Assembly (NCBI GenBank): GCA_034769895.1
Contig: JAWRYS010001443.1
Span: 19,505-83,504, forward strand
Reading direction: 5' to 3'
Length of the DNA stretch: 64,000 nucleotides
DNA from: Magicicada septendecula
Lineage: Eukaryota > Arthropoda > Insecta > Hemiptera > Cicadidae
Shown: piece after piece, positions 10,691 to 22,828 of the stretch
Position numbering within the stretch: the stretch's first letter is position 1
Layout of the letters: every line of letters begins with the position of its first letter
Translations under genes and position numbers: made by a program
The notes under the pieces: model-generated
What the model was told of the DNA's origin: nothing
The model's database searches: none
What the model saw: only the letters and a program-made list of their open reading frames with translations

Positions 10691-12164
10691 TTACATGATA
10701 TATTTTTCCAACGTCCTCCCTTTCAATTTCAAAAGTACCATTCTCCAGGTTCACTCTAGATAGAGCATCAGCTACAGTGTTCTGTTTACCTGGTACATAT
10801 TCCCATGTTATGTTATATTCCTGGAGAGCCAATATCCAACGAGTTAATCTACCATGGCTTAGTTTGCACCTTTGTATGAATGATATGGATTTATGGTCGG
10901 ACCGTACTGTTAAAGGATAGCCTAATACATATGTGCGGAATTTACCGCATGCAAATACCACACTCAATAACTCCTTTTCCGTGACACTGTAATTTCTTTC
11001 ACACTGATTTAATACCCTGCTGGCAAAACTTATTACTTGGTGGTCTCCTTCTTGATCTTCCTGGTACAGCTCAGCACCCAGACTCACATCACTGGCGTCA
11101 CAATTTATAAAAAATTTCTTATCAAAATCAGGATGATGCAGAATGATGTTTTGTAAACATTTTTCCTTAATTAAGATGAATGCCTCATCATCTTCCTCCT
11201 TCCACTTCCATTTATGTTTAGATGACAGTAAGTGTTTAAATCTTGCTGCTAATTGGAAATAATTTCTTTGGAATTTCCGGTAGTAGTTGCACACTCCTAG
11301 GAATGATTGCAGCTGTCGAATGTTTTTAGGTCTGGGGAAGTTTTGAATAGCTTCCACTTTTTTAGGGGATGTTGATAATCCATTTTCAGAGAGTATGAAA
11401 CCTAGGAATTGTAATTGATTGGTTAATAATTTTGACTTATTCAATTTCAGAGTAATGTTGCTCTTTTCCAACTTGCTTAACACCATTTCCACACGTTGGC
11501 AATATTCCTCCCATGTGGTTGAATTTACCAATATATCATCTACATATACTGTTGTGAAGGCTAACACTTCTTTACCTAGGACCTGGTCCATGCATTTAAT
11601 AAAAACCGCCACACAGTTTACTAATCCAAAAGGAAGACCTTTAAAATGATAATTCCTACCTTCAAATATAAAGGCGACGTAATTTCTACTGTTGGGATGT
11701 AACTCCACCTGCCAGTATCCACAAACAGCATCCCAAATACTCATATACTTGCAATTCTTAAATTTCTTCATTAACTCTTCAATTTCGCCTGGTGAGGTTC
11801 TATCATTTATTATATTTTTATTTATCTCCCTGGCGTCCAAACATAAGCGTACGGTACCGTTCTTTTTCTTTATGGCTACTATAGGGCTGGTGTATGGTGA
11901 TGAGCTATACTCAATTATGTCCTGTTCTATCATACTCTGTATTTCCCTTCTCACTGCTGGTTTTAGGGATTGGGGTATAGGGTATGATTTCCTGTTAAAA
12001 TTGATGGGTTGTTTAAACGACAATTCACAAATAAAATTCTTGGCCTTTCCTGGCAAATCCGAAAATACTTTTTTATATCTGTTATAAATCTTTATTAATT
12101 GATTCTTTTGTTCAGGTGTTACTCCATTATTATTGGCAGTTTTAAACAAATAAATCTCTTGCAA
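10674..12164 (-). CDS. gypsy reverse transcriptase-RNase H, copy 2
   Basis: An uninterrupted stretch of 496 codons. RT fingers/palm with VYVDDILV around residue 215, conserved LPFGLVN upstream and FLGF(I)LSENG after; RNase H from about residue 350 with INCDASD and later DHKSI. The first codon is TTG, so this is not an independent start; it is a part of Pol separated from the protease by a TAG (12174-12176) that all copies share. Its end at 10674 comes from a frame break shortly after an A-rich run (GGAAAAATATATC), also shared. It is the most complete RT in the array. Confidence 0.92.
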   Translation of the reverse strand: MQEIYLFKTANNNGVTPEQKNQLIKIYNRYKKVFSDLPGKAKNFICELSFKQPINFNRKSYPIPQSLKPAVRREIQSMIEQDIIEYSSSPYTSPIVAIKKKNGTVRLCLDAREINKNIINDRTSPGEIEELMKKFKNCKYMSIWDAVCGYWQVELHPNSRNYVAFIFEGRNYHFKGLPFGLVNCVAVFIKCMDQVLGKEVLAFTTVYVDDILVNSTTWEEYCQRVEMVLSKLEKSNITLKLNKSKLLTNQLQFLGFILSENGLSTSPKKVEAIQNFPRPKNIRQLQSFLGVCNYYRKFQRNYFQLAARFKHLLSSKHKWKWKEEDDEAFILIKEKCLQNIILHHPDFDKKFFINCDASDVSLGAELYQEDQEGDHQVISFASRVLNQCERNYSVTEKELLSVVFACGKFRTYVLGYPLTVRSDHKSISFIQRCKLSHGRLTRWILALQEYNITWEYVPGKQNTVADALSRVNLENGTFEIEREDVGKIYHVMLEKN

Positions 12165-12173
12165 TTTTTCTTT

Positions 12174-12842
12174 CTATTCATTCTCCTTAATACAGGCTAA
12201 TTCCTCAAAAGGTGTTCTATATTTCATTTCATCATCACGCATTAGAGTAAAAGAATGTCGGTGGTGAGTGGCATTTTTATGATCCACTATTTCACTTGAC
12301 AATTCCCCATTTTCATGGTACAGGGTTATTTTTCTTCTGCCCATATCAATAATAGCTGAGTGGCGCCGCAGCGTATCACACCCTAGCATCGCTTTAAATG
12401 GTAATCCTTGAGCTACCATAAACACCATAGGAATAATTTTACCTTCACTAGATACTTCCATATTTACTTGTTGCCGTATTGTTTTATTTGGTCTGCCAGT
12501 AGCACCTATTATTACCATGTTATTAACTGGTAATGTTGGTATATTTTTCTTATACATCTCCCTTATTCGGTTATATTCTACTTTGTCCAGGAGTGACACG
12601 TTCGCGCCGGTATCAATCACCATCTCTGTCATAACTCCCTGCAATTCTGCCATTATATATATAATTTGATTGTCAGTTTTATTCTCTGACTGTAACCCTA
12701 CTTCAGTTAAATCATTCCGTATGTCCTTTAAATAATTGTTCCTTGTAATGTTTATAATTTTGTTGTTTTCTTTTTGTGTTCGTACATACCCTTTCAATCC
12801 CAGCAGTGAGGGGTTACTTGATACTTCCACTGCTGTACTTAG
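12174..12842 (-). CDS. gypsy aspartic protease, copy 2 (Pol N-terminus)
   Basis: Same protease as in copy 1 with DTGA active site, entered by -1 frameshift from Gag at the heptamer 12842-12848. The amino-acid sequence is identical to copy 1; there is one silent difference near 12717. It ends in a TAG ten nucleotides before the first recognisable RT codon, in the RT frame. Confidence 0.85.
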   Translation of the reverse strand, partial: LSTAVEVSSNPSLLGLKGYVRTQKENNKIINITRNNYLKDIRNDLTEVGLQSENKTDNQIIYIMAELQGVMTEMVIDTGANVSLLDKVEYNRIREMYKKNIPTLPVNNMVIIGATGRPNKTIRQQVNMEVSSEGKIIPMVFMVAQGLPFKAMLGCDTLRRHSAIIDMGRRKITLYHENGELSSEIVDHKNATHHRHSFTLMRDDEMKYRTPFEELACIKENE

Positions 12843-12848
12843 TTTTCC
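12801..12848 (-). promoter_or_regulatory. -1 ribosomal frameshift signal, copy 2
   Basis: GGAAAAC heptamer (minus strand, 12848-12842), Gag TAA at 12839-12841, and the 8-bp stem formed by 12828-12835 and 12801-12808. Identical to copy 1. Confidence 0.75.
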
Positions 12849-14764
12849 ACCCTATCCTGCGGACGATCGTCTCTAGCAGTGGTTCCTTGGTTGCCATCAT
12901 CGGGTCTGAACTCTCTATGATTTTCTTGGTGTCTAGGTAGATCCTCCTCTCGACTTCTATTACCGGTTTGATTTCGTTGGTCGTTGTTTGCACGGTTATT
13001 ATTCCAATAGTCTCTCCCGTTATCAAAATTCCTGCGGCCTGCGCTGTATCTGTTATTATTATAGTTATTATAATGATTGCTTTGGTAATGATTATTACGG
13101 TAACGATTATTTAAAAAATGGTCATTAACCCTTCGGTTATAATTAATATTGTTAAATCTATTTATTCCTGGACGCGACTCTTGATTTGGCTCCTCCCTCC
13201 TATTGTTGGAATATTCACTTTGCCCTCGAGACCTTTGAAAATAGTCTTCCATTTCGTAACTGGCCAACAAGGTTTCCATTGCTCCCACTGTCTTCACTTG
13301 TCCACTGCGTCTGGCACGAACTATCTCTTCTTCAAAATGGTAAGATAATTTATTTACTAAACATTCCTCTGGTATTCGCGGTTCCAAATGACGCGCCAAA
13401 CACACCTTTCCCAAAAAGTAAGTAGTTGGGGACTGCTCTTGATTAATATTGAATCTCCCGTTGGTAGTGTTATCCCTAATCATGTTCTGTACGGAATCCG
13501 ATTAGTATTTCGACCTAAAAGCCTTTTTAAACTCTTCATAATTACTAGTTTCATTCCGGACCGCTGACCACCAATTATCATTTATACTTTTAAAACAATC
13601 ATCCAACAAACTTTTTATTATGTTCCATCGGGTCACCTTAATCCTACTAAACCATTCATCTATTCTCTCCAGAAATTCTATGGGGTTTCCTCTATAAATT
13701 TTGAAATTGATATTATCTTTTTGCTCAGGGGCTATGTGATGTGCCAGGTACATTGGTCGATTTTGTAAAATTTCTATTGACTCCTTTATATTAATCAATT
13801 CCTGATTCTGTATATTTTCGACAGTCCCCTAATTTTGATCCACCTGGGTTTTTATTTGTGTTATTTCGTTATTAACTATTTCAATTCTCCCAGCTATATT
13901 AATTTGCACTTCGTCCAATTTCTCTTGGGTTTCTACTTGTACATCTTTTATTCTAGTTTTGTTATTATTTTCCACTTGATTAATTTTGGCCTCTACTTCC
14001 ACTGCGAGTTGTACGATGGTTTCATCTGTCTTTTCCAGACCCACCTTAGTTTCAGTTATTTGCTGTCTTACTTCCTCTTCATAATTATCTACCCTTTTGT
14101 TAAGTGTTTCATTGACATTTGCAACCCTTTCATTGATGACTTCCCTCAACGCTTGGTTTTGTTCATTTATAATTTGCCGCAACCTCTTATTACTGTTTTC
14201 AATTTTCTCGTCTATTCGTTTGTTATTTTCCTGAATCTGCTTTAAGCTCTCATCGTTCCTGTCAAACCTATCATTGATTTGGTTTAAGCTTTCATTTATC
14301 AGCCGGTTATTCTCATCAGTTTCCTTTTTATTTTTGTCACACTTCTCATTCATTAGTTTGATTAAATTCTCACTCAAAATTTCGTTTTGTTTCCTTGAGT
14401 TTTCGTTAATACTGTCTATTTTTTCATTAGTTTGTCTATTATCTTCTTTAATACTGTCTATTTTTTCATTAGTTTGTCTATTATCTTCTTTGATACTGTC
14501 TATTTTATTTTCTAGATTTTCTGTAGTTTGCTTTGAGTTTTCCTCCTGTTTCTTAAATTGTTCTGCCATGAACTTCATCATGTCTTGACAATTTGGTTTT
14601 TCTCTGGCTACCGCTTTATATGGTTGGTCCCCTTGGGCATCCTCTTTATCGCTCGCCTGTTGTTCCATTTCGGTGTCTGTAACTACCTCTGCTTCTTCTT
14701 CCCGTCTATCTTCTTCTGTTTCTTGCTCCTTCTCCATCCTTTTAGAAACACCTCTAGTATTCAT
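12839..14764 (-). pseudogene. gypsy Gag, copy 2 (three in-frame segments)
   Basis: As copy 1: coiled coil with the 14-residue duplication, central Gag fold, Asn/Arg-rich tail. In-frame TAG at 13829-13831 and TAA at 13502-13504. A few substitutions distinguish it from copy 1, for example K to N in the central segment (SNYEEF) and L to Q in the Asn-rich tail. Confidence 0.8.
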
Positions 14765-14849
14765 TCCTGTACCTCTAATAGTTGCCTGCTCCAGTTAAAT
14801 AATAGCCTAATTTTTCACTTAACTAAGGTCCACTCGTTGAGCGCCAATT

Positions 14850-17354
14850 TGTAACTAAAAATCAACTTTGTTACTTTTTTACTTATGTGTTACTCCCGTG
14901 TATCAATGTTAAGTCCCACCTTGGATGCTTTAATTTGATATCAATATATTATATTGGTTGTATTTCTTATTTAATTACAGTTACAGTTTGTAGTTAATTT
15001 AAAAAAATTTAAATTAACCAATTCGATCTCTTTAAAAGGAAAATATTTATTATGTTGTTGTAGATGCGACCTCCTGCAACTCAATATTAATTTATAAAAA
15101 GAAAACAATTTTTTATTATATCGTTGCTGCAACTCGTATGTTGAACATCGTCCTGTGTTAATCAATTACTAAGTGTTTTACCAGAGTATAACGCTATATT
15201 ACAGGTATCCTAGTTAATAATTCGGTAATTCTCTCCAACCCTATTCGGTCCGTATTATTTGAATTAATTCAAGTGTGGCGAAGAGAATACGTTAGTTCGG
15301 CACTCTCCCGTTTCCACCAGCTGTCTGCAACAAGCGCTGCTATTCGTAATTGACCCGCTTTTATAGGTTAGTTAGTTTCACTTGATAGTTTAATCACCTT
15401 CTTTATCTGTAAATTACTCCCCCATCAAAATACAATACCTATTCTGCAATAACACAGAACATCATTACATACAAGAAGGACTCTTTATTTATATTATTTT
15501 TTAATTTCCAACAGTCTTCCTCACAGTTTATCTGATCGTAATATCGATCGTACAATGCTGAATCGATTTGTTAGTGGACTAGTACTGTATAATACAATTT
15601 AAATATAATTTTTGTTTATCTCTTATCCCAGGGTACGTGTGATTCTTTTAACGATTAGTAAGGCCAGGTAATGCAAAATTAAGGTTACTAAGTATTACAA
15701 ATTGTTATTAATTCTTAATGTATAAAATTAAATATAAGCTGGTGTTACCGTACAATGCGATTCTCAAGATAGCCGTGTCTGTTTACAGCCACATCAAGAC
15801 GTACTGATGAGGTTACTTTTGACCAGAAAATGTGTCCAGATTATCAATAAAGGTGGAAAGGTGATGTCCCGGAGTGTAACAGGAATTCTTCTGTTCTTCG
15901 TTCTTCTTCGCGATCCTCGTGGTTGTCGGTCCCAGTGGAATTGGTGTACTATTACAATTTCTTCAATCTCTTGGAAGTGAGGTTTATTTCTTCAGTACCA
16001 AAGGTTCCTTGTGTCTGTTTGGTTTATATTGGCATTAATTTAGACTTCTTGTCCATTCAAGAAGAATCTTGGTTTAATTGTAAATCGGTTTCACCATCAC
16101 CTTTAATGGAATTAGTTTGAAGAAGAAATTATTAATTCCGCTACTTTTGGGATGTGTATAATTATATTTCCTGAAATCTGGTTCAGTAATTATTACTCAG
16201 TTTTGTTTTAATGGATTGGCTTTAATACATTAGATTTATTAAGGTTGATTCATTTTTATTTTATTTTATTTTATGTTTAAATTTTTCTACTGAACTGTTC
16301 CCAATAGCATATAACAATCGAATGTTGAAATCAACAAAATTTCTTGCATTTTAGTTACCCTAACAACCATTACTTTCTGTCATTGGATAATATTTGATAT
16401 CCTAGAGCCAGAATTAGAAAATATTACTACTCTTTTTTTAATAAAATACTCCATGCTTGGAATTACACCAAATCACATAAAACTCTCACTTAATCTGCCT
16501 TATTAAACCATATATATTTTACTATAATTTCATCTGACTGGACTTATTAAAAAGGTATTAATTTCCTTTTACAAATATTAAATTTAGGCCTATTGGTTTT
16601 CTTACACCTGTTATAATTTAGTTTTGTTTTTAACTTAATTTTTCTTTACCTGACCTACTGTACAAATAGTCACTGGCTTATGGCCACTTACATCAATTTT
16701 AATTTCCTGGTTTCAATTCATTATATTATTTAGTTCATCATTGAACCCTTCATTGTTTTTTAACATAACTATAAGAACTACTTGCCAACTTATTAACACT
16801 TATTGCCTTCCTGGCCAAGTTTACAAACATTATTTTAAACACCTTCATTAATCAATTAAAGTAAATACATTTAACATAATATCATAACTAATAAATGTAC
16901 TTATACTTAATTATTTAAATACAATTTTAACATAAATAAATTGAGTACCTAGGACTTAGTACTTCCTTAAAGCAACAGCTCCACACTTACTATCCACAAA
17001 ACATAAAATAAGTATCCTGTAAATACTACATCATACTACAGTACAACAGCAAGTACATTTTATAACACATTAAATATTAATTGAACAGTATATTATACGC
17101 AACTCCTACACATTAAACTCCTCCCACTAGACTCAACGTTTATGTTTTACATCTCATACTACTCATTACATATTTTAGATTTAGGTACACTTTTAATGTT
17201 TTATTACTTAGTAACCTTACTAGGTACCTCTAATGCATTCTTCAGGTGAGATGGGCCCTCTTGTATTTAATTATAACAGGCTTTGGGCATTGTTTTAAAT
17301 CATATTTACATAGTTTTTATGTAACGTCGGGGACCTCAACTCTGTTACGTTACA
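14850..17354 (-). repeat. Ty3/gypsy LTR shared by copies 2 and 3
   Basis: Complete LTR of 2505 bp with the same TGTAAC...GTTACA ends, almost identical to 6872-9376, between the primer-binding site of copy 2 and the polypurine tract of copy 3. Confidence 0.88.
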
Positions 17355-17443
17355 TAATACTCCCCCTTCGAAAAAAGTTTATTTTGACTCAATGAAGTTT
17401 AGTAAAAATAAACTTATAGTTCGTCCCTGATCAGGTTATCCTT

Positions 17444-18660
17444 TTACTCATAGTATTTTTTTATTTCCGTTTGGTTATAGGTACCCTTCACCCTATTATT
17501 TATTGGGTCAGATACCACGTATGTGTTGTTCTGATTGTCCTGGCTTATTACAAAAGGTCCAACATATAATAACAACAATTTCTTTGCTATTCCTTCAGAA
17601 CTGCTTGGTTGCTGACGGTTTCTTATTAAAATTTTTTCGCCGACCGTGTATTTAATGATGTTTTTTCGGGTAGCATTATGTTTTTTCCTTCTGGTTTCCA
17701 GTTTGTGGAGTAATCTATTATATACATGGGTAAGGTCAAGTTCTTCTTCGGGTCCTTCAGGGAATTGTATTAATTTGGTAATTTCTCGAGGTGGCAGTTT
17801 TGAAAGCATCATTTGGTATGGCGTAACACCAATAGTTTCGTGATGAGCAATATTTAAAAAGGTTTCGGTTTCATTTATGAATTCACTCCATTTTCTATGA
17901 TTGTCATAATAATAAGTACGGAGGACTCGCCCTACCTCTCTGAGTACCCTCTCCGCCGGATTACTACTAGGATGGTAAATTGAAGTTTTGTAGGTTTTAA
18001 TTCCTCGATTTGACATTTCTAATTTCCATTTTCGACCCTTGAACTGGGTTCCATGGTCCGTTATTATAGAATATGGAGTGCCCACATCTATGAGGTACTT
18101 TTACGCTATTACTTTGATAATAACATTGGTGGATGCTTTACTGATAGGATACAGTTTAGTGTAACGTGTGAAATGGTCCAGGATGATTACAATATATTCA
18201 TATCCGCGCCTGCCTCCACTACGTGGGAAAGGCCCGCAAATGTCAAGAAATGTTTTTTTCTAATTTCCTCTCTGAAGTAATTGTTATTAAAACCCCTTCC
18301 TTTCGCTCATTGTTTACCTTAACCCTTTGACATATTCCACATCTTTTTATTAATTCCCTTACCTTCTTGTTTAAACCCTTAATATATACATGCTCCTCCA
18401 GTGCCTTTACTACTTTGATGGAACCCATGTGTCCATACATTTGATGATAATTATTTATTATTAATGACTCTGTAGATTTGGGAATGTACAATTTCCACTT
18501 ATTTTTCACAACAGGGGATTTTATGAAAATTAACCCGTTATAGTTTTGATAATACTGCACAATTATAGTATCATTACTGATGAGGCGTTCTCGTATGGTG
18601 GATAATCTCTGATCCCTTGCCTGTTCTTCCTGAATTTTGGTTAATACTTCTACTAATTCT
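17444..18660 (-). pseudogene. gypsy integrase, copy 3 (frameshift and stop)
   Basis: The zinc-binding N-terminal domain is complete here (HQMYGHMG and CGIC, within an open stretch at 18243-18560) because codon 18432-18434 is GGA rather than the TGA of the other copies. A T7 run near 18255 then shifts frame beside the first catalytic Asp codon (GAC), and TAA at about 18102 cuts the core. The C-terminal part holds the second Asp, the Glu and the GPF motif; one residue differs (RTYYYDN). Confidence 0.85.
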
Positions 18661-20143
18661 TCTCTAGCATTACATGATATATTTTTCCAACGTCCTCCCT
18701 TTCAATTTCAAAAGTACCATTCTCCAGGTTCACTCTAGATAGAGCATCAGCTACTGTGTTCTGTTTACCTGGTACATATTCCCATGTTATGTTATATTCC
18801 TGGAGAGCCAATATCCAACGAGTTAATCTACCATGGCTTAGTTTGCACCTTTGTATGAATGATATGGATTTATGGTCGGACCGTACTGTTAAAGGATAGC
18901 CTAATACATATGTGCGGAATTTACCGCATGCAAATACCACACTCAATAACTCCTTTTCCGTGACACTGTAATTTCTTTCACACTGATTTAATACCCTGCT
19001 GGCAAAACTTATTACTTGGTGGTCTCCTTCTTGATCTTCCTGGTACAGCTCAGCACCCAGACTCACATCACTGGCGTCACAATTTATAAAAAATTTCTTA
19101 TCAAAATCAGGATGATGCAGAATGATGTTTTGTAAACATTTTTCCTTAATTAAGATGAATGCCTCATCATCTTCCTCCTTCCACTTCCATTTATGTTTAG
19201 ATGACAGTAAGTGTTTAAATCTTGCTGCTAATTGGAAATAATTTCTTTGGAATTTCCGGTAGTAGTTGCACACTCCTAGGAATGATTGCAGCTGTCGAAT
19301 GTTTTTAGGTCTGGGGAAGTTTTGAATAGCTTCCACTTTTTTAGGGGATGTTGATAATCCATTTTCAGAGAGTATGAAACCTAGGAATTGTAATTGATTG
19401 GTTAATAATTTTGACTTATTCAATTTCAGAGTAATGTTGCTCTTTTCCAACTTGCTTAACACCATTTCCACACGTTGGCAATATTCCTCCCATGTGGTTG
19501 AATTTACCAATATATCATCTACATATACTGTTGTGAAGGCTAACACTTCTTTACCTAGGACCTGGTCCATGCATTTAATAAAAACCGCCACACAGTTTAC
19601 TAATCCAAAAGGAAGACCTTTAAAATGATAATTCCTACCTTCAAATATAAAGGCGACGTAATTTCTACTGTTGGGATGTAACTCCACCTGCCAGTATCCA
19701 CAAACAGCATCCCAAATACTCATATACTTGCAATTCTTAAATTTCTTCATTAACTCTTCAATTTCGCCTGGTGAGGTTCTATCATTTATTATATTTTTAT
19801 TTATCTCCCTGGCGTCCAAACATAAGCGTACGGTACCGTTCTTTTTCTTTATGGCTACTATAGGGCTGGTGTATGGTGATGAGCTATACTCAATTATGTC
19901 CTGTTCTATCATACTCTGTATTTCCCTTCTCACTGCTGGTTTTAGGGATTGGGGTATAGGGTATGATTTCCTGTTAAAATTGATGGGTTGTTTAAACGAC
20001 AATTCACAAATAAAATTCTTGGCCTTTCCTGGCAAATCCGAAAATACTTTTTTATATCTGTTATAAATCTTTATTAATTGATTCTTTTGTTCAGGTGTTA
20101 CTCCATTATTATTGGCAGTTTTAAACAAATAAATCTCTTGCAA
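18653..20143 (-). CDS. gypsy reverse transcriptase-RNase H, copy 3
   Basis: 496 uninterrupted codons, same protein as in copy 2 with YVDD and CDASD motifs. It is a part of a polyprotein without its own ATG. Confidence 0.92.
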   Translation of the reverse strand: MQEIYLFKTANNNGVTPEQKNQLIKIYNRYKKVFSDLPGKAKNFICELSFKQPINFNRKSYPIPQSLKPAVRREIQSMIEQDIIEYSSSPYTSPIVAIKKKNGTVRLCLDAREINKNIINDRTSPGEIEELMKKFKNCKYMSIWDAVCGYWQVELHPNSRNYVAFIFEGRNYHFKGLPFGLVNCVAVFIKCMDQVLGKEVLAFTTVYVDDILVNSTTWEEYCQRVEMVLSKLEKSNITLKLNKSKLLTNQLQFLGFILSENGLSTSPKKVEAIQNFPRPKNIRQLQSFLGVCNYYRKFQRNYFQLAARFKHLLSSKHKWKWKEEDDEAFILIKEKCLQNIILHHPDFDKKFFINCDASDVSLGAELYQEDQEGDHQVISFASRVLNQCERNYSVTEKELLSVVFACGKFRTYVLGYPLTVRSDHKSISFIQRCKLSHGRLTRWILALQEYNITWEYVPGKQNTVADALSRVNLENGTFEIEREDVGKIYHVMLEKN

Positions 20144-20152
20144 TTTTTCTTT

Positions 20153-20821
20153 CTATTCATTCTCCTTAATACAGGCTAATTCCTCAAAAGGTGTTCTATA
20201 TTTCATTTCATCATCACGCATTAGAGTAAAAGAATGTCGGTGGTGAGTGGCATTTTTATGATCCACTATTTCACTTGACAATTCCCCATTTTCATGGTAC
20301 AGGGTTATTTTTCTTCTGCCCATATCAATAATAGCTGAGTGGCGCCGCAGCGTATCACACCCTAGCATCGCTTTAAATGGTAATCCTTGAGCTACCATAA
20401 ACACCATAGGAATAATTTTACCTTCACTAGATACTTCCATATTTACTTGTTGCCGTATTGTTTTATTTGGTCTGCCAGTAGCACCTATTATTACCATGTT
20501 ATTAACTGGTAATGTTGGTATATTTTTCTTATACATCTCCCTTATTCGGTTATATTCTACTTTGTCCAGGAGTGACACGTTCGCGCCGGTATCAATCACC
20601 ATCTCTGTCATAACTCCCTGCAATTCTGCCATTATATATATAATTTGATTGTCAGTTTTATTCTCTGACTGTAACCCTACTTCAGTTAAATCATTTCGTA
20701 TGTCCTTTAAATAATTGTCCCTTGTAATGTTTATAATTTTGTTGTTTTCTTTTTGTGTTCGTACATACCCTTTCAATCCCAGCAGTGAGGGGTTACTTGA
20801 TACTTCCACTGCTGTACTTAG
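20153..20821 (-). CDS. gypsy aspartic protease, copy 3 (Pol N-terminus)
   Basis: Protease with DTGA active site, one substitution against the other copies (TRDNYLK for TRNNYLK). It is entered through the -1 frameshift signal at 20780-20827 and ends in the shared TAG. Confidence 0.85.
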   Translation of the reverse strand, partial: LSTAVEVSSNPSLLGLKGYVRTQKENNKIINITRDNYLKDIRNDLTEVGLQSENKTDNQIIYIMAELQGVMTEMVIDTGANVSLLDKVEYNRIREMYKKNIPTLPVNNMVIIGATGRPNKTIRQQVNMEVSSEGKIIPMVFMVAQGLPFKAMLGCDTLRRHSAIIDMGRRKITLYHENGELSSEIVDHKNATHHRHSFTLMRDDEMKYRTPFEELACIKENE

Positions 20822-20827
20822 TTTTCC
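20780..20827 (-). promoter_or_regulatory. -1 ribosomal frameshift signal, copy 3
   Basis: GGAAAAC heptamer at 20827-20821, Gag TAA at 20818-20820, stem halves at 20807-20814 and 20780-20787. Identical to the other copies. Confidence 0.75.
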
Positions 20828-22743
20828 ACCCTATCCTGCGGACGATCGTCTCTAGCAGTGGTTCCTTGGTTGCCATCATCGGGTCTGAACTCTCTATGAT
20901 TTTCTTGGTGTCTAGGTAGATCCTCCTCTCGACTTCTATTACCGGTTTGATTTCGTTGGTCGTTGTTTGCACGGTTATTATTCCAATAGTCTCTCCCGTT
21001 ATCAAAATTCCTGCGGCCTGCGCTGTATCTGTTATTATTATAGTTATTATAATGATTGCTTTGGTAATGATTATTACGGTAACGATTATTTAAAAAATGG
21101 TCATTAACCCTTCGGTTATAATTAATATTGTTAAATCTATTTATTCCTGGACGCGACTCTTGATTTGGCTCCTCCCTCCTATTGTTGGAATATTCACTTT
21201 GCCCTCGAGACCTTTGAAAATAGTCTTCCATTTCGTAACTGGCCAACAAGGTTTCCATTGCTCCCACTGTCTTCACTTGTCCACTGCGTCTGGCACGAAC
21301 TATCTCTTCTTCAAAATGGTAAGATAATTTATTTACTAAACATTCCTCTGGTATTCGCGGTTCCAAATGACGCGCCAAACACACCTTTCCCAAAAAGTAA
21401 GTAGTTGGGGACTGCTCTTGATTAATATTGAATCTCCCGTTGGTAGTGTTATCCCTAATCATGTTCTGTACGGAATCCGATTAGTATTTCGACCTAAAAG
21501 CCTTTTTAAACTCTTCATATTTACTAGTTTCATTCCGGACCGCTGACCACCAATTATCATTTATACTTTTAAAACAATCATCCAACAAACTTTTTATTAT
21601 GTTCCATCGGGTCACCTTAATCCTACTAAACCATTCATCTATTCTCTCCAGAAATTCTATGGGGTTTCCTCTATAAATTTTGAAATTGATATTATCTTTT
21701 TGCTCAGGGGCTATGTGATGTGCCAGGTACATTGGTCGATTTTGTAAAATTTCTATTGACTCCTTTATATTAATCAATTCCTGATTCTGTATATTTTCGA
21801 CAGTCCCCTAATTTTGATCCACCTGGGTTTTTATTTGTGTTATTTAGTTATTAACTATTTCAATTCTCCCAGCTATATTAATTTGCACTTCGTCCAATTT
21901 CTCTTGGGTTTCTACTTGTACTTCTTTTATTCTAGTTTTGTTATTATTTTCCACTTGATTAATTTTGGCCTCTACTTCCACTGCGAGTTGTACGATGGTT
22001 TCATCTGTCTTTTCCAGACCCACCTTAGTTTCAGTTATTTGCTGTCTTACTTCCTCTTCATAATTATCTACCCTTTTGTTAAGTGTTTCATTGACATTTG
22101 CAACCCTTTCATTGATGACTTCCCTCAACGCTTGGTTTTGTTCATTTATAATTTGCCGCAACCTCTTATTACTGTTTTCAATTTTCTCGTCTATTCGTTT
22201 GTTATTTTCCTGAATCTGCTTTAAGCTCTCATCGTTCCTGTCAAACCTATCATTGATTTGGTTTAAGCTTTCATTTATCAGCAGGTTATTTTCATCAGTT
22301 TCCTTTTTATTTTTGTCACACTTCTCATTCATTAGTTTGATTAAATTCTCACTCAAAATTTCGTTTTGTTTCCTTGAGTTTTCGTTAATACTGTCTATTT
22401 TTTCATTAGTTTGTCTATTATCTTCTTTAATACTGTCTATTTTTTCATTAGTTTGTCTATTATCTTCTTTGATACTGTCTATTTTATTTTCTAGATTTTC
22501 TGTAGTTTGCTTTGAGTTTTCCTCCTGTTTCTTAAATTGTTCTGCCATGAACTTCATCATGTCTTGACAATTTGGTTTTTCTCTGGCTACCGCTTTATAT
22601 GGTTGGTCCCCTTGGGCATCCTCTTTATCGCTCGCCTGTTGTTCCATTTCGGTGTCTGTAACTACCTCTGCTTCTTCTTCCCGTCTATCTTCTTCTGTTT
22701 CTTGCTCCTTCTCCATCCTTTTAGAAACACCTCTAGTATGCAT
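20818..22743 (-). pseudogene. gypsy Gag, copy 3
   Basis: Same three-segment Gag. The starting ATG is at 22743. The coiled-coil segment stops about 12 codons early at 21844 through a private nonsense change, and the shared stops before the central segment and at 21481-21483 remain. One substitution in the coiled coil (NNLLINES for NNRLINES). Confidence 0.8.
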
Positions 22744-22828
22744 TCCTGTACCTCTAATAGTTGCCTGCTCCAGTTAAATAATAGCCTAATTTTTCACTTA
22801 ACTAAGGTCCACTCGTTGAGCGCCAATT

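Larger units (their letters stand above)
9377..14849 (-). mobile_element. Ty3/gypsy internal region, copy 2
   Basis: Second internal region, 5473 bp, nearly identical to copies 1 and 3. It has the longest uninterrupted RT-RNase H and the only integrase without the T7 frameshift, but it carries a Gly codon where the first catalytic Asp of integrase is expected and the TGA in the zinc domain. Confidence 0.9.
17355..22828 (-). mobile_element. Ty3/gypsy internal region, copy 3
   Basis: Third internal region, 5474 bp. RT-RNase H is intact and the zinc domain of integrase lacks the TGA of copies 1 and 2, but the T7 frameshift of copy 1 is present. Gag segment 1 has gained one more stop (TAG read on the plus strand as part of TTAGTTATT, near 21844). 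Confidence 0.9.
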